A DNA stretch of 64,000 nt. Origin: Nostoc sp. FACHB-110 (lineage in GTDB: Bacteria > Cyanobacteriota > Cyanobacteriia > Cyanobacteriales > Nostocaceae). Location: contig NZ_JACJRU010000029.1 of NCBI RefSeq assembly GCF_014697425.1, positions 1 to 64,000 of the forward strand, read 5' to 3'. Position numbers and translations under genes: made by a program. Shown piece by piece: positions 27,335-36,837 of the stretch (the stretch's first letter is position 1; each line of letters begins with the position of its first letter). The notes under the pieces are model-generated. The model worked only from the letters and a program-made list of their open reading frames with translations. It made no database searches and had not been told where the DNA came from.

Positions 27335-29227
27335 TTATTCTGCCAAAGTTAAGTCAAACCAAAAAGTTGTACCAATGCCAACTTCACTCACTAAATGAAC
27401 TTTAGTACCATGTCTTTCGATGATATTTCTGACAATCGATAAACCCAAACCTGTTCCTTCTAAAGTGTGAACGCGGTTTTCTACGCGGAAGAAGCGGTCA
27501 AAAATTGCCTGTTGGTCTTCTGAAGCAATACCAATCCCCGTATCAGCAACTTCTATCCGCACTTGGGGAGATTTGTGCTGAGAGTTTGATTTTGGGGTTA
27601 ATTGATAGGCGCGGATGGCAACTTTGCCGCCAGCTTTGGTAAATTTCAGCGCATTTCCTACTAAATTGGCTAATACTTGCAGTAACAAATCATAGTTACT
27701 TTTAACTAGTGGTAAATTAGGGGCAACTTCTTGCAGAAGTTCTATACCTTTATCTTTGGCATTGAGTTGATAAGTTCGCAGTGTTTGTTCAATAGCTTGG
27801 GAAAGATCCACCGCATCAAAGTTATAACTACGACCAGATTCCAACTTAGATAAGTCTAAAACATCGTTAACTAAGCGAGTCAGGCGATCGGTTTCATGAT
27901 TAACAGTTTTGAGAAAATCTTGTCGCTGGTCTAAACTTAAATCTTCGCCGTAGTCATGCAAAGTTTCAATAAAAGATTTGATATTAAATAATGGTGTTCG
28001 CAGTTCGTGAGAAACGTTGCTAATAAATTGGCTTTTAGCTTCGTTGAGTTCTACTTCCCTTGTAATATCTTGTACGGTGATAGCAATGCCTTTAATACTT
28101 TCACGCTGCAAGTTCAGTACTGTAGTCAATAAAATTCGCACAGTTCTTTTAGTTGGTTGATTTAAATGAATGCGGAACTCAGCACTTTCGCATTCACCTG
28201 TGGCCATTTCATACAAAGGCCGAGTAATTTCCATTTGTACTGCTGAAGGCAATTGATGTAAAACATTGCTACCTACTACATCATTGCCTTCCCAACCAAA
28301 AATTCTGCGGGCTGTAGGATTGACTAAAATTACCTGCATATTGTTATCAATCAACACTGCACCATCAGCAATTGTCGAAACCAAAGTTTCTAGTTTGGCT
28401 TTTTCTGCTGTTAATTCTTCAATATTTTGCTCTTCATAGCGTTCTAGACGCTCTGCCATATCATTAAAGCTGAGAATTAACTCTCCGAGTTCACCACCTA
28501 GGGGTAAGTCAATTCGCTGCTTAAAGTTCCCATAGGCGATTTGTTTCACCCCGACTAGCAATTCTTTAATTGGCTTGGTAATGGTTAAAGCGTTAATTAC
28601 ACCTGCCAAAATGACCATTACCCAAATTGTGATAAATACGGCAATCGTCACATCACGGGTGAAGTTGGTAGAAATGACCGCTGTCTGGTTGGGATTGATC
28701 CCAATTGCCAACACACCTAAGTATTTTTTATCTACTGTTAACGGCACAAACACATCGGTAACAGCACCGTCTGGGGTCATGTGTTGGCGTACCATCGGCT
28801 TATCATCTTCACCAGGATAATCTTCTGGTAGTTGTATTCGCCGTTCAATGGTCAATAAGGAGTTTTCTACTTCCGGTTCCCAAAACGGAATGCCAAAAAA
28901 GATTTTGCCGCTTTCGTCAGCATAAAGCATGTACCTCACACTAGAGGTACTGCTGTAGAACCTTTGGGAAAATTGGGCAACCGCAGTGAGATTGTTTTCT
29001 GCAACTAGGGGGGTCACGTTGGCAGCAAGCAATAGTCCCAAGTCCCGACCGAAGCGGGTGTCATTGAGACGTGCATCTTGCTGAATTGTGTTTACAGCCC
29101 AAAAGGTCAGACCACTCATCACCAAAGAAACCACCAACGTGGCAACAGCTAGAAGCTTAGTTTGGAGGGTGAAATCTGACCACCAGTTGGCGATCGCTTC
29201 TCGAATTGTCTTTAACAGAGCCAGCAT
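27335..29227 (-). CDS. nblS: Sensor histidine kinase NblS (Hik33/DspA)
   Basis: A 630-residue membrane kinase with the full NblS architecture: a first membrane helix near residues 25-45, a periplasmic sensory domain (about 50-175), a second helix (about 190-210), HAMP (ITKPIKELLVGVKQIAYGNF), a coiled coil, PAS (about 270-385), a HisKA domain with phospho-acceptor His407 in NVSHELRTPL, and an HATPase domain ending near residue 625 (GTGLGLSIVRNIIERHG). NblS is the conserved cyanobacterial sensor for high light, nutrient and osmotic or cold stress, and controls photosynthesis and phycobilisome genes through RpaB, which is also encoded in this window. ATG start. It is on the same strand as and downstream of purD, but separated by repeats. 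Confidence 0.92.
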   Translation of the reverse strand: MLALLKTIREAIANWWSDFTLQTKLLAVATLVVSLVMSGLTFWAVNTIQQDARLNDTRFGRDLGLLLAANVTPLVAENNLTAVAQFSQRFYSSTSSVRYMLYADESGKIFFGIPFWEPEVENSLLTIERRIQLPEDYPGEDDKPMVRQHMTPDGAVTDVFVPLTVDKKYLGVLAIGINPNQTAVISTNFTRDVTIAVFITIWVMVILAGVINALTITKPIKELLVGVKQIAYGNFKQRIDLPLGGELGELILSFNDMAERLERYEEQNIEELTAEKAKLETLVSTIADGAVLIDNNMQVILVNPTARRIFGWEGNDVVGSNVLHQLPSAVQMEITRPLYEMATGECESAEFRIHLNQPTKRTVRILLTTVLNLQRESIKGIAITVQDITREVELNEAKSQFISNVSHELRTPLFNIKSFIETLHDYGEDLSLDQRQDFLKTVNHETDRLTRLVNDVLDLSKLESGRSYNFDAVDLSQAIEQTLRTYQLNAKDKGIELLQEVAPNLPLVKSNYDLLLQVLANLVGNALKFTKAGGKVAIRAYQLTPKSNSQHKSPQVRIEVADTGIGIASEDQQAIFDRFFRVENRVHTLEGTGLGLSIVRNIIERHGTKVHLVSEVGIGTTFWFDLTLAE

Positions 29228-29308
29228 TGTCAGTAAAGTTGTTAGTAGTTTTGGTTATCAACCCCAACAACTAAAAAATTAACAGTTAATTTGGTGAACA
29301 TGGTAGAA

Positions 29309-29354
29309 AGAAGTCTGAAGTCTGAAGTCTGAAGTCTGAAGTCTGAAGTCTGAA
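29309..29354. repeat. STRR array, heptamer AGTCTGA
   Basis: Six tandem 7-base units between nblS and purD. Confidence 0.9.
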
Positions 29355-29406
29355 GGTCGATTAGCAAAGCCATCACCGGAGGTTAACGCAGAATACAACT
29401 TCCTAA

Positions 29407-29520
29407 TTCACACTTCACACTAGCCTGCGGCAAGCCACTGCGCGTCTACACACTTCATACTTCACACTTCACACTTCATACTTCATACTTCATACTTCAT
29501 ACTTCATACTTCATACTTCC
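29407..29520. repeat. STRR array, TTCACAC/TTCATAC, interrupted by a palindromic repeat
   Basis: Heptamers TTCACAC and TTCATAC run from 29407 to the end of purD. At 29421-29450 they are interrupted by a 30-base palindromic insert (core GCGGCAAGCCACTGCGCGTC). The last units contain the purD stop codon (29511-29513). The same array with the same insert occurs at 33580-33678. Confidence 0.9.
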
Positions 29521-30788
29521 TTCAGTACTCGATGACCAATGTCTTTCCTATAATATATTCCTTCAAACTGGATAGATTTCAGACCTGTGTAGGCTTGGGC
29601 GATCGCTTGGGAAAAATTCTCTCCAGTTCCAGTGACATTTAACACTCTTCCCCCATCGGTGACGATTTGCTGTTGTTCGTTCAACTTTGTCCCTGCATGG
29701 AAGACAGTAACTCCTGTGGCTTCGTTAATGCCAGTAATTACCTTGCCTTTTTCATAATCCCCAGGATAACCACCAGACGCTGCCACTACAGTAGCTGCTG
29801 CGCCACTGTGCCAGGCAATGGGGGGCATTTCTCCTAAACGTTGTTCTACACAAGCCAGGATTAATTCTTCTAAGGGTGTAGCTAACAAAGGCAAAATCAC
29901 CTGGGTTTCGGGATCACCAAAACGACAGTTAAATTCCAACACCTTAAAGTTACCTTCGGGTGTAATCATTAATCCGGCGTAGAGTACACCACGGTAGTCG
30001 ATGCCTTTAGATTTGAGGGTAGCGATCGCTTTTTCTAACACATCCGTTTGCACCCTTGCCATTAATTCTGGTGTGGCGATTGGTGCAGGCGCATAAGCCC
30101 CCATCCCCCCAGTATTTTCACCCGTATCACCTTCACCAACTCGTTTATGGTCTTGGGCAGGTAACAGAGGGCGAATTGTTAAGCCATCAGTCAAGGCTAA
30201 AACTGAAACTTCTTGTCCCTGCAAACACTCTTCAATAACGACAAACTCACCCGCACTGCCAAATTGCCCCTGAAAAATCGTCTCAATGGCGTTCTCTGCC
30301 TGTTCTACTGTCTCAGCCACCGTCACGCCCTTACCTGCTGCCAAGCCATCAGCTTTCACCACTATCGGCGCACCTTGGGCTTTTACATAAGATTTAGCAG
30401 CAGCAGCTTCCGTAAATACCGCAGCCTTAGCGGTAGGAATCCCCGCTTCCTGCATCAGAGCCTTTGCCCAAGCCTTACTCGCTTCAATTTGCGCTCCAGC
30501 CTTGCTAGGGCCAAAGACCATCAATCCCTTGGCTTGCAAGTAGTCTGTAATTCCCTTTGCTAAAGGCACTTCTGGCCCAACTACCACCAGATGAATGTCT
30601 TGTGCGATTGCGTATTGGCTGATACTTTCAAAATCATCTACGGCTAAAGACAAATTATGGCAACGTGCCATACTAGCTGTACCACCATTTCCTGGTACAC
30701 ACACAACTTCCTCTATTTGCTGAGATTGCAATAATTTCCAGGCTAAAGCGTGTTCACGCCCACCATTACCTACAACTAAAACTTTCAC
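29511..30788 (-). CDS. purD: Phosphoribosylamine--glycine ligase (GARS)
   Basis: A 425-residue ATP-grasp enzyme that joins phosphoribosylamine and glycine to form GAR in de novo purine synthesis. Family motifs: VLVVGNGGREHALAW at the N-terminus, KADGLAAGKGV, GDTGENTGGMGAYAPAP, and ECRFGDPE-like CRFGDPETQ. GTG start at 30788. The final codons and the stop are built from the adjacent TTCATAC repeat array read on the minus strand, so the C-terminus may differ from relatives by a few residues. Confidence 0.95.
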   Translation of the reverse strand: MKVLVVGNGGREHALAWKLLQSQQIEEVVCVPGNGGTASMARCHNLSLAVDDFESISQYAIAQDIHLVVVGPEVPLAKGITDYLQAKGLMVFGPSKAGAQIEASKAWAKALMQEAGIPTAKAAVFTEAAAAKSYVKAQGAPIVVKADGLAAGKGVTVAETVEQAENAIETIFQGQFGSAGEFVVIEECLQGQEVSVLALTDGLTIRPLLPAQDHKRVGEGDTGENTGGMGAYAPAPIATPELMARVQTDVLEKAIATLKSKGIDYRGVLYAGLMITPEGNFKVLEFNCRFGDPETQVILPLLATPLEELILACVEQRLGEMPPIAWHSGAAATVVAASGGYPGDYEKGKVITGINEATGVTVFHAGTKLNEQQQIVTDGGRVLNVTGTGENFSQAIAQAYTGLKSIQFEGIYYRKDIGHRVLKEV

Positions 30789-31223
30789 TGATTTCCTCTT
30801 GCGTCTTTGGCGACACGAGAATACCCTAGAGTGACTCGCGGATCAATTTTTCACTAATTCTGGCACTGATGCAAGCCCCTCATGTATCAATGACTCTTCA
30901 GATATCCATATTTGACGTATTAATAAATACTTTTAGGATTACCACTTTGATTTAATTTGTTTAACTACCGAATTAGTGCTGAGTTATCATTTAAAAAATC
31001 CTGAATTAAGATATTGCAATTAACTTGACCTAAGTAAATATCAATAAATTTACTTAAGTATTTTCTTAATATTTAAAGTAGGTAAGTATTTATAATTAAT
31101 AATTAGATCAATCGACGTTTAATTGAAAAATAACTAGTAAATGATGACATTTAATCAATACAAGTATTAACCTGTGAATATTGCCAACAGGGAAATATAA
31201 ATAAAACCAGGAAGATAAATCAT
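30789..31223. other. AT-rich divergent promoter region
   Basis: 435 bases between purD (leftwards) and the epimerase gene (rightwards). Very AT-rich with several partial inverted repeats around TACTTAAGTA-like sequences (31020-31075). No purine-type riboswitch or gene is recognisable. Confidence 0.4.
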
Positions 31224-32171
31224 ATGTCTAAAATTATTGTTACGGGAGCAGCCGGATTTATTGGTTCTCACATTGCAGAAGTACTTTTACAGCAAGGAGA
31301 AGAAGTAATAGGTATTGATGAATTCAATGACTATTACGATCCGATGTTTAAACGTAAGAATGTTGCCCACTTACAGTGCTGGCCTGGTTTTACCTTAGTT
31401 GAAGGCGATATTCAGTTGTTAGATTGGCACAGATTACTGCAAAATGTCGATATTATTTACCACCAAGCTGCACAAGCAGGAGTAAGAGCTAGTTGGGGTC
31501 AAGGTTTCCGTGCTTATACTGAACGTAATATTAATGCTACACAAGTTTTGTTAGAAGCAGCTAAGGATGCGAAAAACCTCAAAAGATTAGTATATGCTTC
31601 AACGTCTAGCGTCTACGGTGATGCTGAAACTTTACCTACCCACGAGAGCATTATTCCTCAACCTGTATCGCCCTATGGTATTACTAAGCTAGCAGCAGAA
31701 AGGATGTGTAGCCTGTATTGTAAAAACTTTGGTGTACCAGTTGTCTCGTTACGCTATTTCACAGTTTATGGCCCAAGACAACGCCCAGATATGGCATTCC
31801 ATAAATTCTACAAGACTATATTGCAAGATGAAGCAATTCCTATTTATGGTGATGGGCAACAAACACGAGACTTTACATTTGTTAGCGATGCTGTAGCAGC
31901 CAATTTAGCAGCCGCCACTGTACCAGAAGCAGTTGGCGAAATTTTTAATATTGGTGGTGGTAGTCGAGTAGTTTTAGCAGAAGTTTTAGATACAATGTCT
32001 GAAATTGTTGGCAAGCCTATCAAGAAAAACTACATCGAAAAAGCCATGGGAGATGCACGACATACTGCTGCAGATGTTACCAAGGCAAAACAAATTTTAG
32101 GCTATCAGCCTAAAGTATCGCTCAGGGAAGGTTTAGCCCAAGAATGGCAATGGGTTAAGGCGTTGTATTAA
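31224..32171 (+). CDS. NAD-dependent nucleotide-sugar epimerase/dehydratase
   Basis: A 315-residue extended short-chain dehydrogenase. NAD-binding GAAGFIGSH near residue 8, the catalytic Tyr/Lys pair in SPYGITKLA and a family-typical TVYGPRQRPDMAFHKF segment point to the UDP-glucuronate/UDP-galactose 4-epimerase branch; the GIDEFNDYYDP N-terminal pattern is common in UDP-glucuronate 4-epimerases. It supplies sugars for cell-surface polysaccharide. AGGA lies 14 bases before the ATG. Single gene followed by a terminator-like repeat. Confidence 0.87.
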   Translation: MSKIIVTGAAGFIGSHIAEVLLQQGEEVIGIDEFNDYYDPMFKRKNVAHLQCWPGFTLVEGDIQLLDWHRLLQNVDIIYHQAAQAGVRASWGQGFRAYTERNINATQVLLEAAKDAKNLKRLVYASTSSVYGDAETLPTHESIIPQPVSPYGITKLAAERMCSLYCKNFGVPVVSLRYFTVYGPRQRPDMAFHKFYKTILQDEAIPIYGDGQQTRDFTFVSDAVAANLAAATVPEAVGEIFNIGGGSRVVLAEVLDTMSEIVGKPIKKNYIEKAMGDARHTAADVTKAKQILGYQPKVSLREGLAQEWQWVKALY

Positions 32172-32206
32172 ATTCAGTATCAGGATTATTTTGTGACGAA
32201 TGAGTA

Positions 32207-32249
32207 AAACGGGGTGTAGGTTAGAGGTTGTTTTCCCACACCCCGTTTT
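32207..32249 (+). terminator. Terminator-like repeat (copy 1)
   Basis: Perfect 12-bp stem AAAACGGGGTGT/ACACCCCGTTTT with a 19-base loop and trailing T-rich sequence. The central 34 bases (32211-32244) are identical to 46695-46728, so it is a dispersed element that acts as, or resembles, a terminator. The remainder of 32172-32543 has no gene. Confidence 0.65.
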
Positions 32250-32543
32250 GGTCAGTAGTTTATTTAACACCATCAATATCTGGCATTTCCGCTTCAAAGC
32301 TTTGAAAAGTCTGGCTTTGGCGTTTTCGGACAAGTCTATTTCCTTCTCCCCTGCACAAGAGCCTACGGTGTACACAGCAATTTTGGGTTGCCAGACTATT
32401 AGTTGAGCAAATTCACAATTAAGGATGGCGATCGCTTCAATATAGCAAAGGTGTCGTATCATAGCGATCGCTTCACTTCACACTAGTCAACTACAATATA
32501 TATATGACTTTGTTACGAATTGTATAGTTAGGGCTTGGCTGTC

Positions 32544-33563
32544 ATGGCTCCTGCCGTTTTAATTCAAAATCTACAAAAGCGCTACGGTACTGTTGAAGCT
32601 GTCAAAGATGTTTCTTTTGAAGTGGAACCAGGCGAAATTTTTGGTTTACTCGGCCCAAATGGTGCAGGTAAAACCACTACGCTGCGCGCTTTGTGTACTC
32701 TTACTACTCCAGATGCAGGCAAAATTGAAGTATCTGGCGTTTCTGTGTTAGATAACCCCAAAATAGCTAGGCAAAAACTCGGTTATGTAGCGCAGGAAGT
32801 CGCCATCGATAAAGTTTTGACAGGAAGAGAACTACTGCAATTGCAAGCCGCACTTTATCATCTCCCTGGCGCGGTAGCGAAACAGCGAATTGGGACAGTT
32901 TTAGATTTACTGAGTTTGCAAGAATACGCCGATAAAAAAACCGGAACTTATTCAGGTGGTTTACGCAAACGTCTCGACTTAGCTGCTGGACTACTTCATG
33001 CGCCAGATGTCTTAGTTTTAGATGAACCTACAGTTGGACTGGATATCGAAAGCCGCTTTGTTGTCTGGGAGTTTCTGCGGAAGTTGCGTGCATCAGGAAC
33101 TACAGTATTAATTACCAGCCATTATTTAGAAGAGATTGACGCACTCGCCGATCAGGTCGCTATTATTGACCGTGGGATTGTCATTGCCACAGGTACACCC
33201 TCACAATTAAAAGATAGGGTAGGAGGCGATCGCATTACCTTACGCATTCGGGAATTTTCCCCCCTGGAAGAAGCCGAAAAAGCCAAAAACCTCTTACAAG
33301 CTTTACCTTTCGTCCAAGAAATCATCATCAACAACTCCCAAGGTAATTCCCTCAACTTGGTAGTTACCCCGCAAAATGATGCCTTAATTACCATTCAGCA
33401 AACGCTGAATCATGCGAGTCTACCAATATTCGGCATCGCCCAATCTCGCCCTAGCCTTGATGATGTGTACCTCGCCGCTACCGGACGCACATTAATGGAT
33501 GCAGAACTAGCCGCAGTCGCTAGCCGCGATCCGAAAGCGGAAAAGAAGCAAAATATGAGATAG
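32544..33563 (+). CDS. ABC exporter ATP-binding protein (DrrA-like)
   Basis: A 339-residue ATPase with Walker A GPNGAGKTT, signature YSGGLRKRL and Walker B VLVLDEPTVGLD, plus the C-terminal extension typical of DrrA-type subunits (daunorubicin-resistance group). It energises export through the ABC-2 permease encoded next to it (33682). ATG at 32544 is preferred over TTG at 32535. The pair is separated by 118 bases of STRR repeats, which may have expanded inside an operon. Substrate unknown. Confidence 0.9.
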   Translation: MAPAVLIQNLQKRYGTVEAVKDVSFEVEPGEIFGLLGPNGAGKTTTLRALCTLTTPDAGKIEVSGVSVLDNPKIARQKLGYVAQEVAIDKVLTGRELLQLQAALYHLPGAVAKQRIGTVLDLLSLQEYADKKTGTYSGGLRKRLDLAAGLLHAPDVLVLDEPTVGLDIESRFVVWEFLRKLRASGTTVLITSHYLEEIDALADQVAIIDRGIVIATGTPSQLKDRVGGDRITLRIREFSPLEEAEKAKNLLQALPFVQEIIINNSQGNSLNLVVTPQNDALITIQQTLNHASLPIFGIAQSRPSLDDVYLAATGRTLMDAELAAVASRDPKAEKKQNMR

Positions 33564-33579
33564 AAATGCTGAAGTGTGA

Positions 33580-33678
33580 AGTCTGAAAATAAAATTCACA
33601 CTTCACACTTCACACTAGCCTGCGGCAAGCCGCTGCGCGTCTACACACTTCATACTTCACACTTCATACTTCATACTT
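33580..33678. repeat. STRR array with palindromic insert, between ABC genes
   Basis: AAGTGTG/AAGTCTG and TTCACAC/TTCATAC heptamers with the same 30-base palindromic insert (33616-33645) found at 29421-29450. The array ends three bases before the permease ATG. Confidence 0.9.
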
Positions 33679-33681
33679 TCT

Positions 33682-34560
33682 ATGAGTGTAACTCCTAAAT
33701 CTGATGTCAATTGGCAGCAACTAGCCTCACCTGCGGATGCTGCACCTAATTTTTTTGGTGAATTAGTCCAAGAGACGCTGGCTTTAACTCGTCGCTTGTT
33801 TATTCAACTTCAACGCCGTCCCTCTACTTTATTGGCGGGAATTGTTCAGCCTGTGATGTGGTTGGTGTTATTTGGCGCTTTATTTCAAAATGCACCGCAG
33901 GGTCTATTTGGTAGTACGACAAATTACGGACAATTTTTGGCTGCTGGCGTCATTGTTTTTACTGCCTTTGCTGGGGCGTTGAATGCTGGATTGCCTGTGA
34001 TGTTTGACCGCGAATTTGGCTTTTTGAATCGTTTGTTAGTCGCTCCCCTCGCATCGCGGTTTTCCATTGTCTTTGCTTCCGCCATCTTTATTATTAGCCA
34101 AAGCTTGCTGCAAGCAGCCGTAATCGTCGGTGCAGCAGCCTTTTTAGGTGCAGGAATACCAGATGCCGCAGGCTTGAGTGCGATCGCTCTTATCGTCTTC
34201 CTCCTAGCTTTAGGTGTAACGGCAATTTCCCTTGGTTTAGCTTTTGCTTTACCTGGTCATATTGAATTGATTGCTGTAATATTCGTTACAAACCTGCCTT
34301 TATTATTTGCTAGCACTGCTTTAGCACCATTATCTTTCATGCCCAAGTGGTTACAAATTGTTGCCACTCTCAACCCTCTCAGCTATGCCATTGAACCCAT
34401 TCGCTATCTTTATCTGCATCAAGAGTGGGGATTAAGTAGTGTTGTTATGCAAGCACCTTGGGGAAATATTACTTTTGGTGGAGCTTTGTTAATTTTGCTG
34501 GGCTTTGCTGTTGTGGCTTTATTCAGCATTCAACCCCAATTACGCAAAACTCTTGCTTAA
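33682..34560 (+). CDS. ABC-2 type permease
   Basis: A 292-residue membrane protein with six hydrophobic segments and the ABC-2 pattern: FIQLQRRPSTLLAGIVQPVMWLVLFG at the first helix, FDREFGFLNRLLVAPL in the coupling region, and LNPLSYAIEPIRYLY before the last helix. It forms the membrane channel for the preceding ATPase (DrrA/DrrB-like exporter). The ATG at 33682 directly follows an STRR array, with no Shine-Dalgarno sequence visible. Confidence 0.9.
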   Translation: MSVTPKSDVNWQQLASPADAAPNFFGELVQETLALTRRLFIQLQRRPSTLLAGIVQPVMWLVLFGALFQNAPQGLFGSTTNYGQFLAAGVIVFTAFAGALNAGLPVMFDREFGFLNRLLVAPLASRFSIVFASAIFIISQSLLQAAVIVGAAAFLGAGIPDAAGLSAIALIVFLLALGVTAISLGLAFALPGHIELIAVIFVTNLPLLFASTALAPLSFMPKWLQIVATLNPLSYAIEPIRYLYLHQEWGLSSVVMQAPWGNITFGGALLILLGFAVVALFSIQPQLRKTLA

Positions 34561-34603
34561 GATAAAAGCAGGGTGACATTGGAGTGTATTACAGAAGAAT
34601 CTC

Positions 34604-35014
34604 ATGCAAAAATCATTTTTATCCCTAAAAAGTTTATGTGTGGCTACCTTGGCGGGCGTTGGCCTAGCCTCTTTGCTCACAGCACAACCAAGTTTCGCGC
34701 AACTCAATACATTTGATACCAATCCTGGCGATAATTCCCAAGATAATACCAATCCATTTGCAACCAATTCAGGTAACTTAAATCCTCTTGATTTGATTCA
34801 TCGCGCTCAGTTTGGCAATCTTAATTGGGATGCACAACAAAAGGATGAAGAATTAAATTCAGCAGTAGCTGATTTAAACAAAAAGCGGGCAATTTTAAAT
34901 CAACAACACAATCAGCCTGCAAGTATCATTCCTGGACAAGCTGTTCCTGGTTTACCAGTTATCACTTCTCCTAGCGTGGTTTATCCTGTGCAAATCGTTC
35001 CCGCACAAAAGTGA
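34604..35014 (+). CDS. Exported small hypothetical protein
   Basis: A 136-residue protein with a clear signal peptide (basic start, hydrophobic core, cleavage at SFAQ near residue 32). The mature part is Asn/Gln/Pro-rich with one NPF, a short charged helix (DAQQKDEELNSAVADLNKKR) and a Pro/Val-rich tail. I recall similar exported proteins in Nostocales; function unknown. It follows the ABC permease by 43 bases and may be on the same transcript. Confidence 0.65.
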   Translation: MQKSFLSLKSLCVATLAGVGLASLLTAQPSFAQLNTFDTNPGDNSQDNTNPFATNSGNLNPLDLIHRAQFGNLNWDAQQKDEELNSAVADLNKKRAILNQQHNQPASIIPGQAVPGLPVITSPSVVYPVQIVPAQK

Positions 35015-35299
35015 ATCTCATTCAAAAACCTCACCCCATCTATAAATCCTTTACTGAAGCTAGATTTTGTAGTCAGTGAAAGGAAATAAAGACCAAAGGT
35101 GAGGTCTAACAATTTTAGATTTTGGATTTTGGCTTGAGTAATTAATTATCCCAATAGCCAATTCAGGGCGGAAACAAACCACGGGCGAGGAAATAACCTC
35201 GAATTTGGCAGGAAACCAATAATTGATTTCCCTAAACCTCACAAAAAATAACCGGTTTAACTATTGCCTGTTGCCCCAATCCTGTTCCCTTCAAAGCAA

Positions 35300-35737
35300 T
35301 TACAGACCAAGCGCAGTTAAAACATCGCTAGCGTGGGTAGCTGTATTAACGCTGGCATCAACATGAACGATTTTGCCCTCAGGGTCAATCACATAGGTCA
35401 CTCGTTTGGCATAACCACCACCATCAACGTCATAAGCTTTGATTAGCTCTTGTTTAGTATCCGCTAACAGAGGAAAGTTCAAATTGAATTTTTGAGTAAA
35501 TGCTTGATGAGATACTTCATCATCAGCACTAACGCCCAAAACCACTACATCTTTGTTTTGATATTGCTCTTGAGCATCACGGAAGCTACACGCTTGTTTG
35601 GTGCAGCCTGGAGTGTCATCTTTGGGATAAAAATACAAAACAACTGTCTTACCAACAAAATCAGACAATGAGACAGTGTTACCATTAGTATCTTTGACGG
35701 TAAATGCAGGTGCATCCGTACCAACTGCTAGAGGCAT
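35300..35737 (-). CDS. Thiol peroxidase, PrxQ/BCP type
   Basis: A 145-residue peroxiredoxin that reduces hydroperoxides using thioredoxin. Peroxidatic Cys45 and resolving Cys50 lie in PGCTKQAC, the five-residue spacing typical of PrxQ; PKDDTPG and the C-terminal TYVIDPEGKI are family features. A good ribosome binding site (AGGAAAGG) precedes the ATG at 35737. No signal peptide, so cytoplasmic or thylakoid-associated. Confidence 0.93.
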   Translation of the reverse strand: MPLAVGTDAPAFTVKDTNGNTVSLSDFVGKTVVLYFYPKDDTPGCTKQACSFRDAQEQYQNKDVVVLGVSADDEVSHQAFTQKFNLNFPLLADTKQELIKAYDVDGGGYAKRVTYVIDPEGKIVHVDASVNTATHASDVLTALGL

Positions 35738-36009
35738 AGTGAACCTTTCCTGTTTGGTGTTTGTTGATGACTTTGAAATTTTACAATAATTTACAATGAT
35801 TAAATGAAATAGATGAAAAACAGCAGAGATATTTCAGCCTAGACAGCTACGCGGAAGTCAAAAGTCAAAAAGCTTATATCACAAGCTTTTCACTAACTTG
35901 AAATTGTATCTTTAATTTCCACCCCGTTGTACTAGTTAAGCAACAAGTATTAAAAAATACTTAAATTTTTCTAGATTAATCATTGTTCAAAGAAAAACAT
36001 CAAAGTCAA

Positions 36010-36414
36010 ATGGACACCTTCAATTCCCAACCCTCAAAGACCTTCACCTATACGCCTAGCAGCATAGCCAGAGCAGAACGATCGCTGTTTTGTTCACCCT
36101 TTAGGACTGGCTTATTTACAGCCATGCGTCAGCAAAGTATACCGTTAAATGCGATCGCCCTAGAAAATGGGGTCAAAAATGGCTACACAAAAAATTTTTT
36201 ATCAGAACTAAGTTGTTATAACGCTTTGGACTGGTTAATCCAAGTTGGCGTACTGCGGCGAGAAGTAGATGGACAGGGAATTACAGACAGTTTTCGCCTC
36301 ACGCCTTTAGGTCATCAACTTATAGAAAAATATCAAGGTAAAAATTGGCCGACCCCTTCATGGCGTGATTATTTTTACAATGCTGGCATTCGTTGGTTTC
36401 GATTGCCTTTTTAG
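36010..36414 (+). CDS. Npun_F0494 family protein
   Basis: A 134-residue soluble protein; I recognise it as the cyanobacterial Npun_F0494 family from the segment YTPSSIARAERSLFCSPFR and the C-terminal WRDYFYNAGIRWFRLPF. The middle (LSCYNALDWLIQVGVLRRE...DSFRLTPLGHQLI) resembles a winged-helix region. Function unknown. ATG at 36010 is preferred over TTG at 35983. Confidence 0.8.
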   Translation: MDTFNSQPSKTFTYTPSSIARAERSLFCSPFRTGLFTAMRQQSIPLNAIALENGVKNGYTKNFLSELSCYNALDWLIQVGVLRREVDGQGITDSFRLTPLGHQLIEKYQGKNWPTPSWRDYFYNAGIRWFRLPF

Positions 36415-36837
36415 AATTGGCGATCGCCAGTTAATATTTAGCTGATAAAAGGGAACAATATATTTACGGAAGCATCAAAGCCCACATAAATTCTTCATCA
36501 AAATCTGAAGAGTTTTGCGAGGTTTTGCAACCAGCTACCTAAGTACGGTCAAAAATTAACCAGGAGATAAAAGCAGATTCTAGCTTTGGCTTTCTTGGCT
36601 ACCCATAGCAGTCGATGACAAAGACTAATTATCAAACATGGACACTGCGGCTTTAAAGCCTGTTCCCTGCTATGGCTTATACGTAAGTTAAGTAATTTTG
36701 ACAGATCAAATGCTATGAATAGTAATATTTTTATTGCCTGCTGTCTGCCTCTTGCTATAACTGTTGATGAACAGATTATGTAAATAGCCTGTTTGTAATT
36801 AACTATTTCACCCTCTTATTTAAAAACGACATTAAGT
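36415..36837. other. Intergenic region upstream of cobQ
   Basis: 423 bases. A HIP1-centred palindrome (36415-36432, AATTGGCGATCGCCAGTT) follows the previous stop codon. I looked for a cobalamin riboswitch (B12 box with GCCACTG) and did not find one. Confidence 0.45.

Noticed and set aside
32133..32462. Minus-strand frame of 109 codons (and a plus-strand 68-codon frame)
   Set aside because: Overlap the epimerase end and the terminator-like repeat; no supporting features.
36415..36837. Possible cobalamin riboswitch upstream of cobQ
   Set aside because: No B12-box or matching helices could be found.
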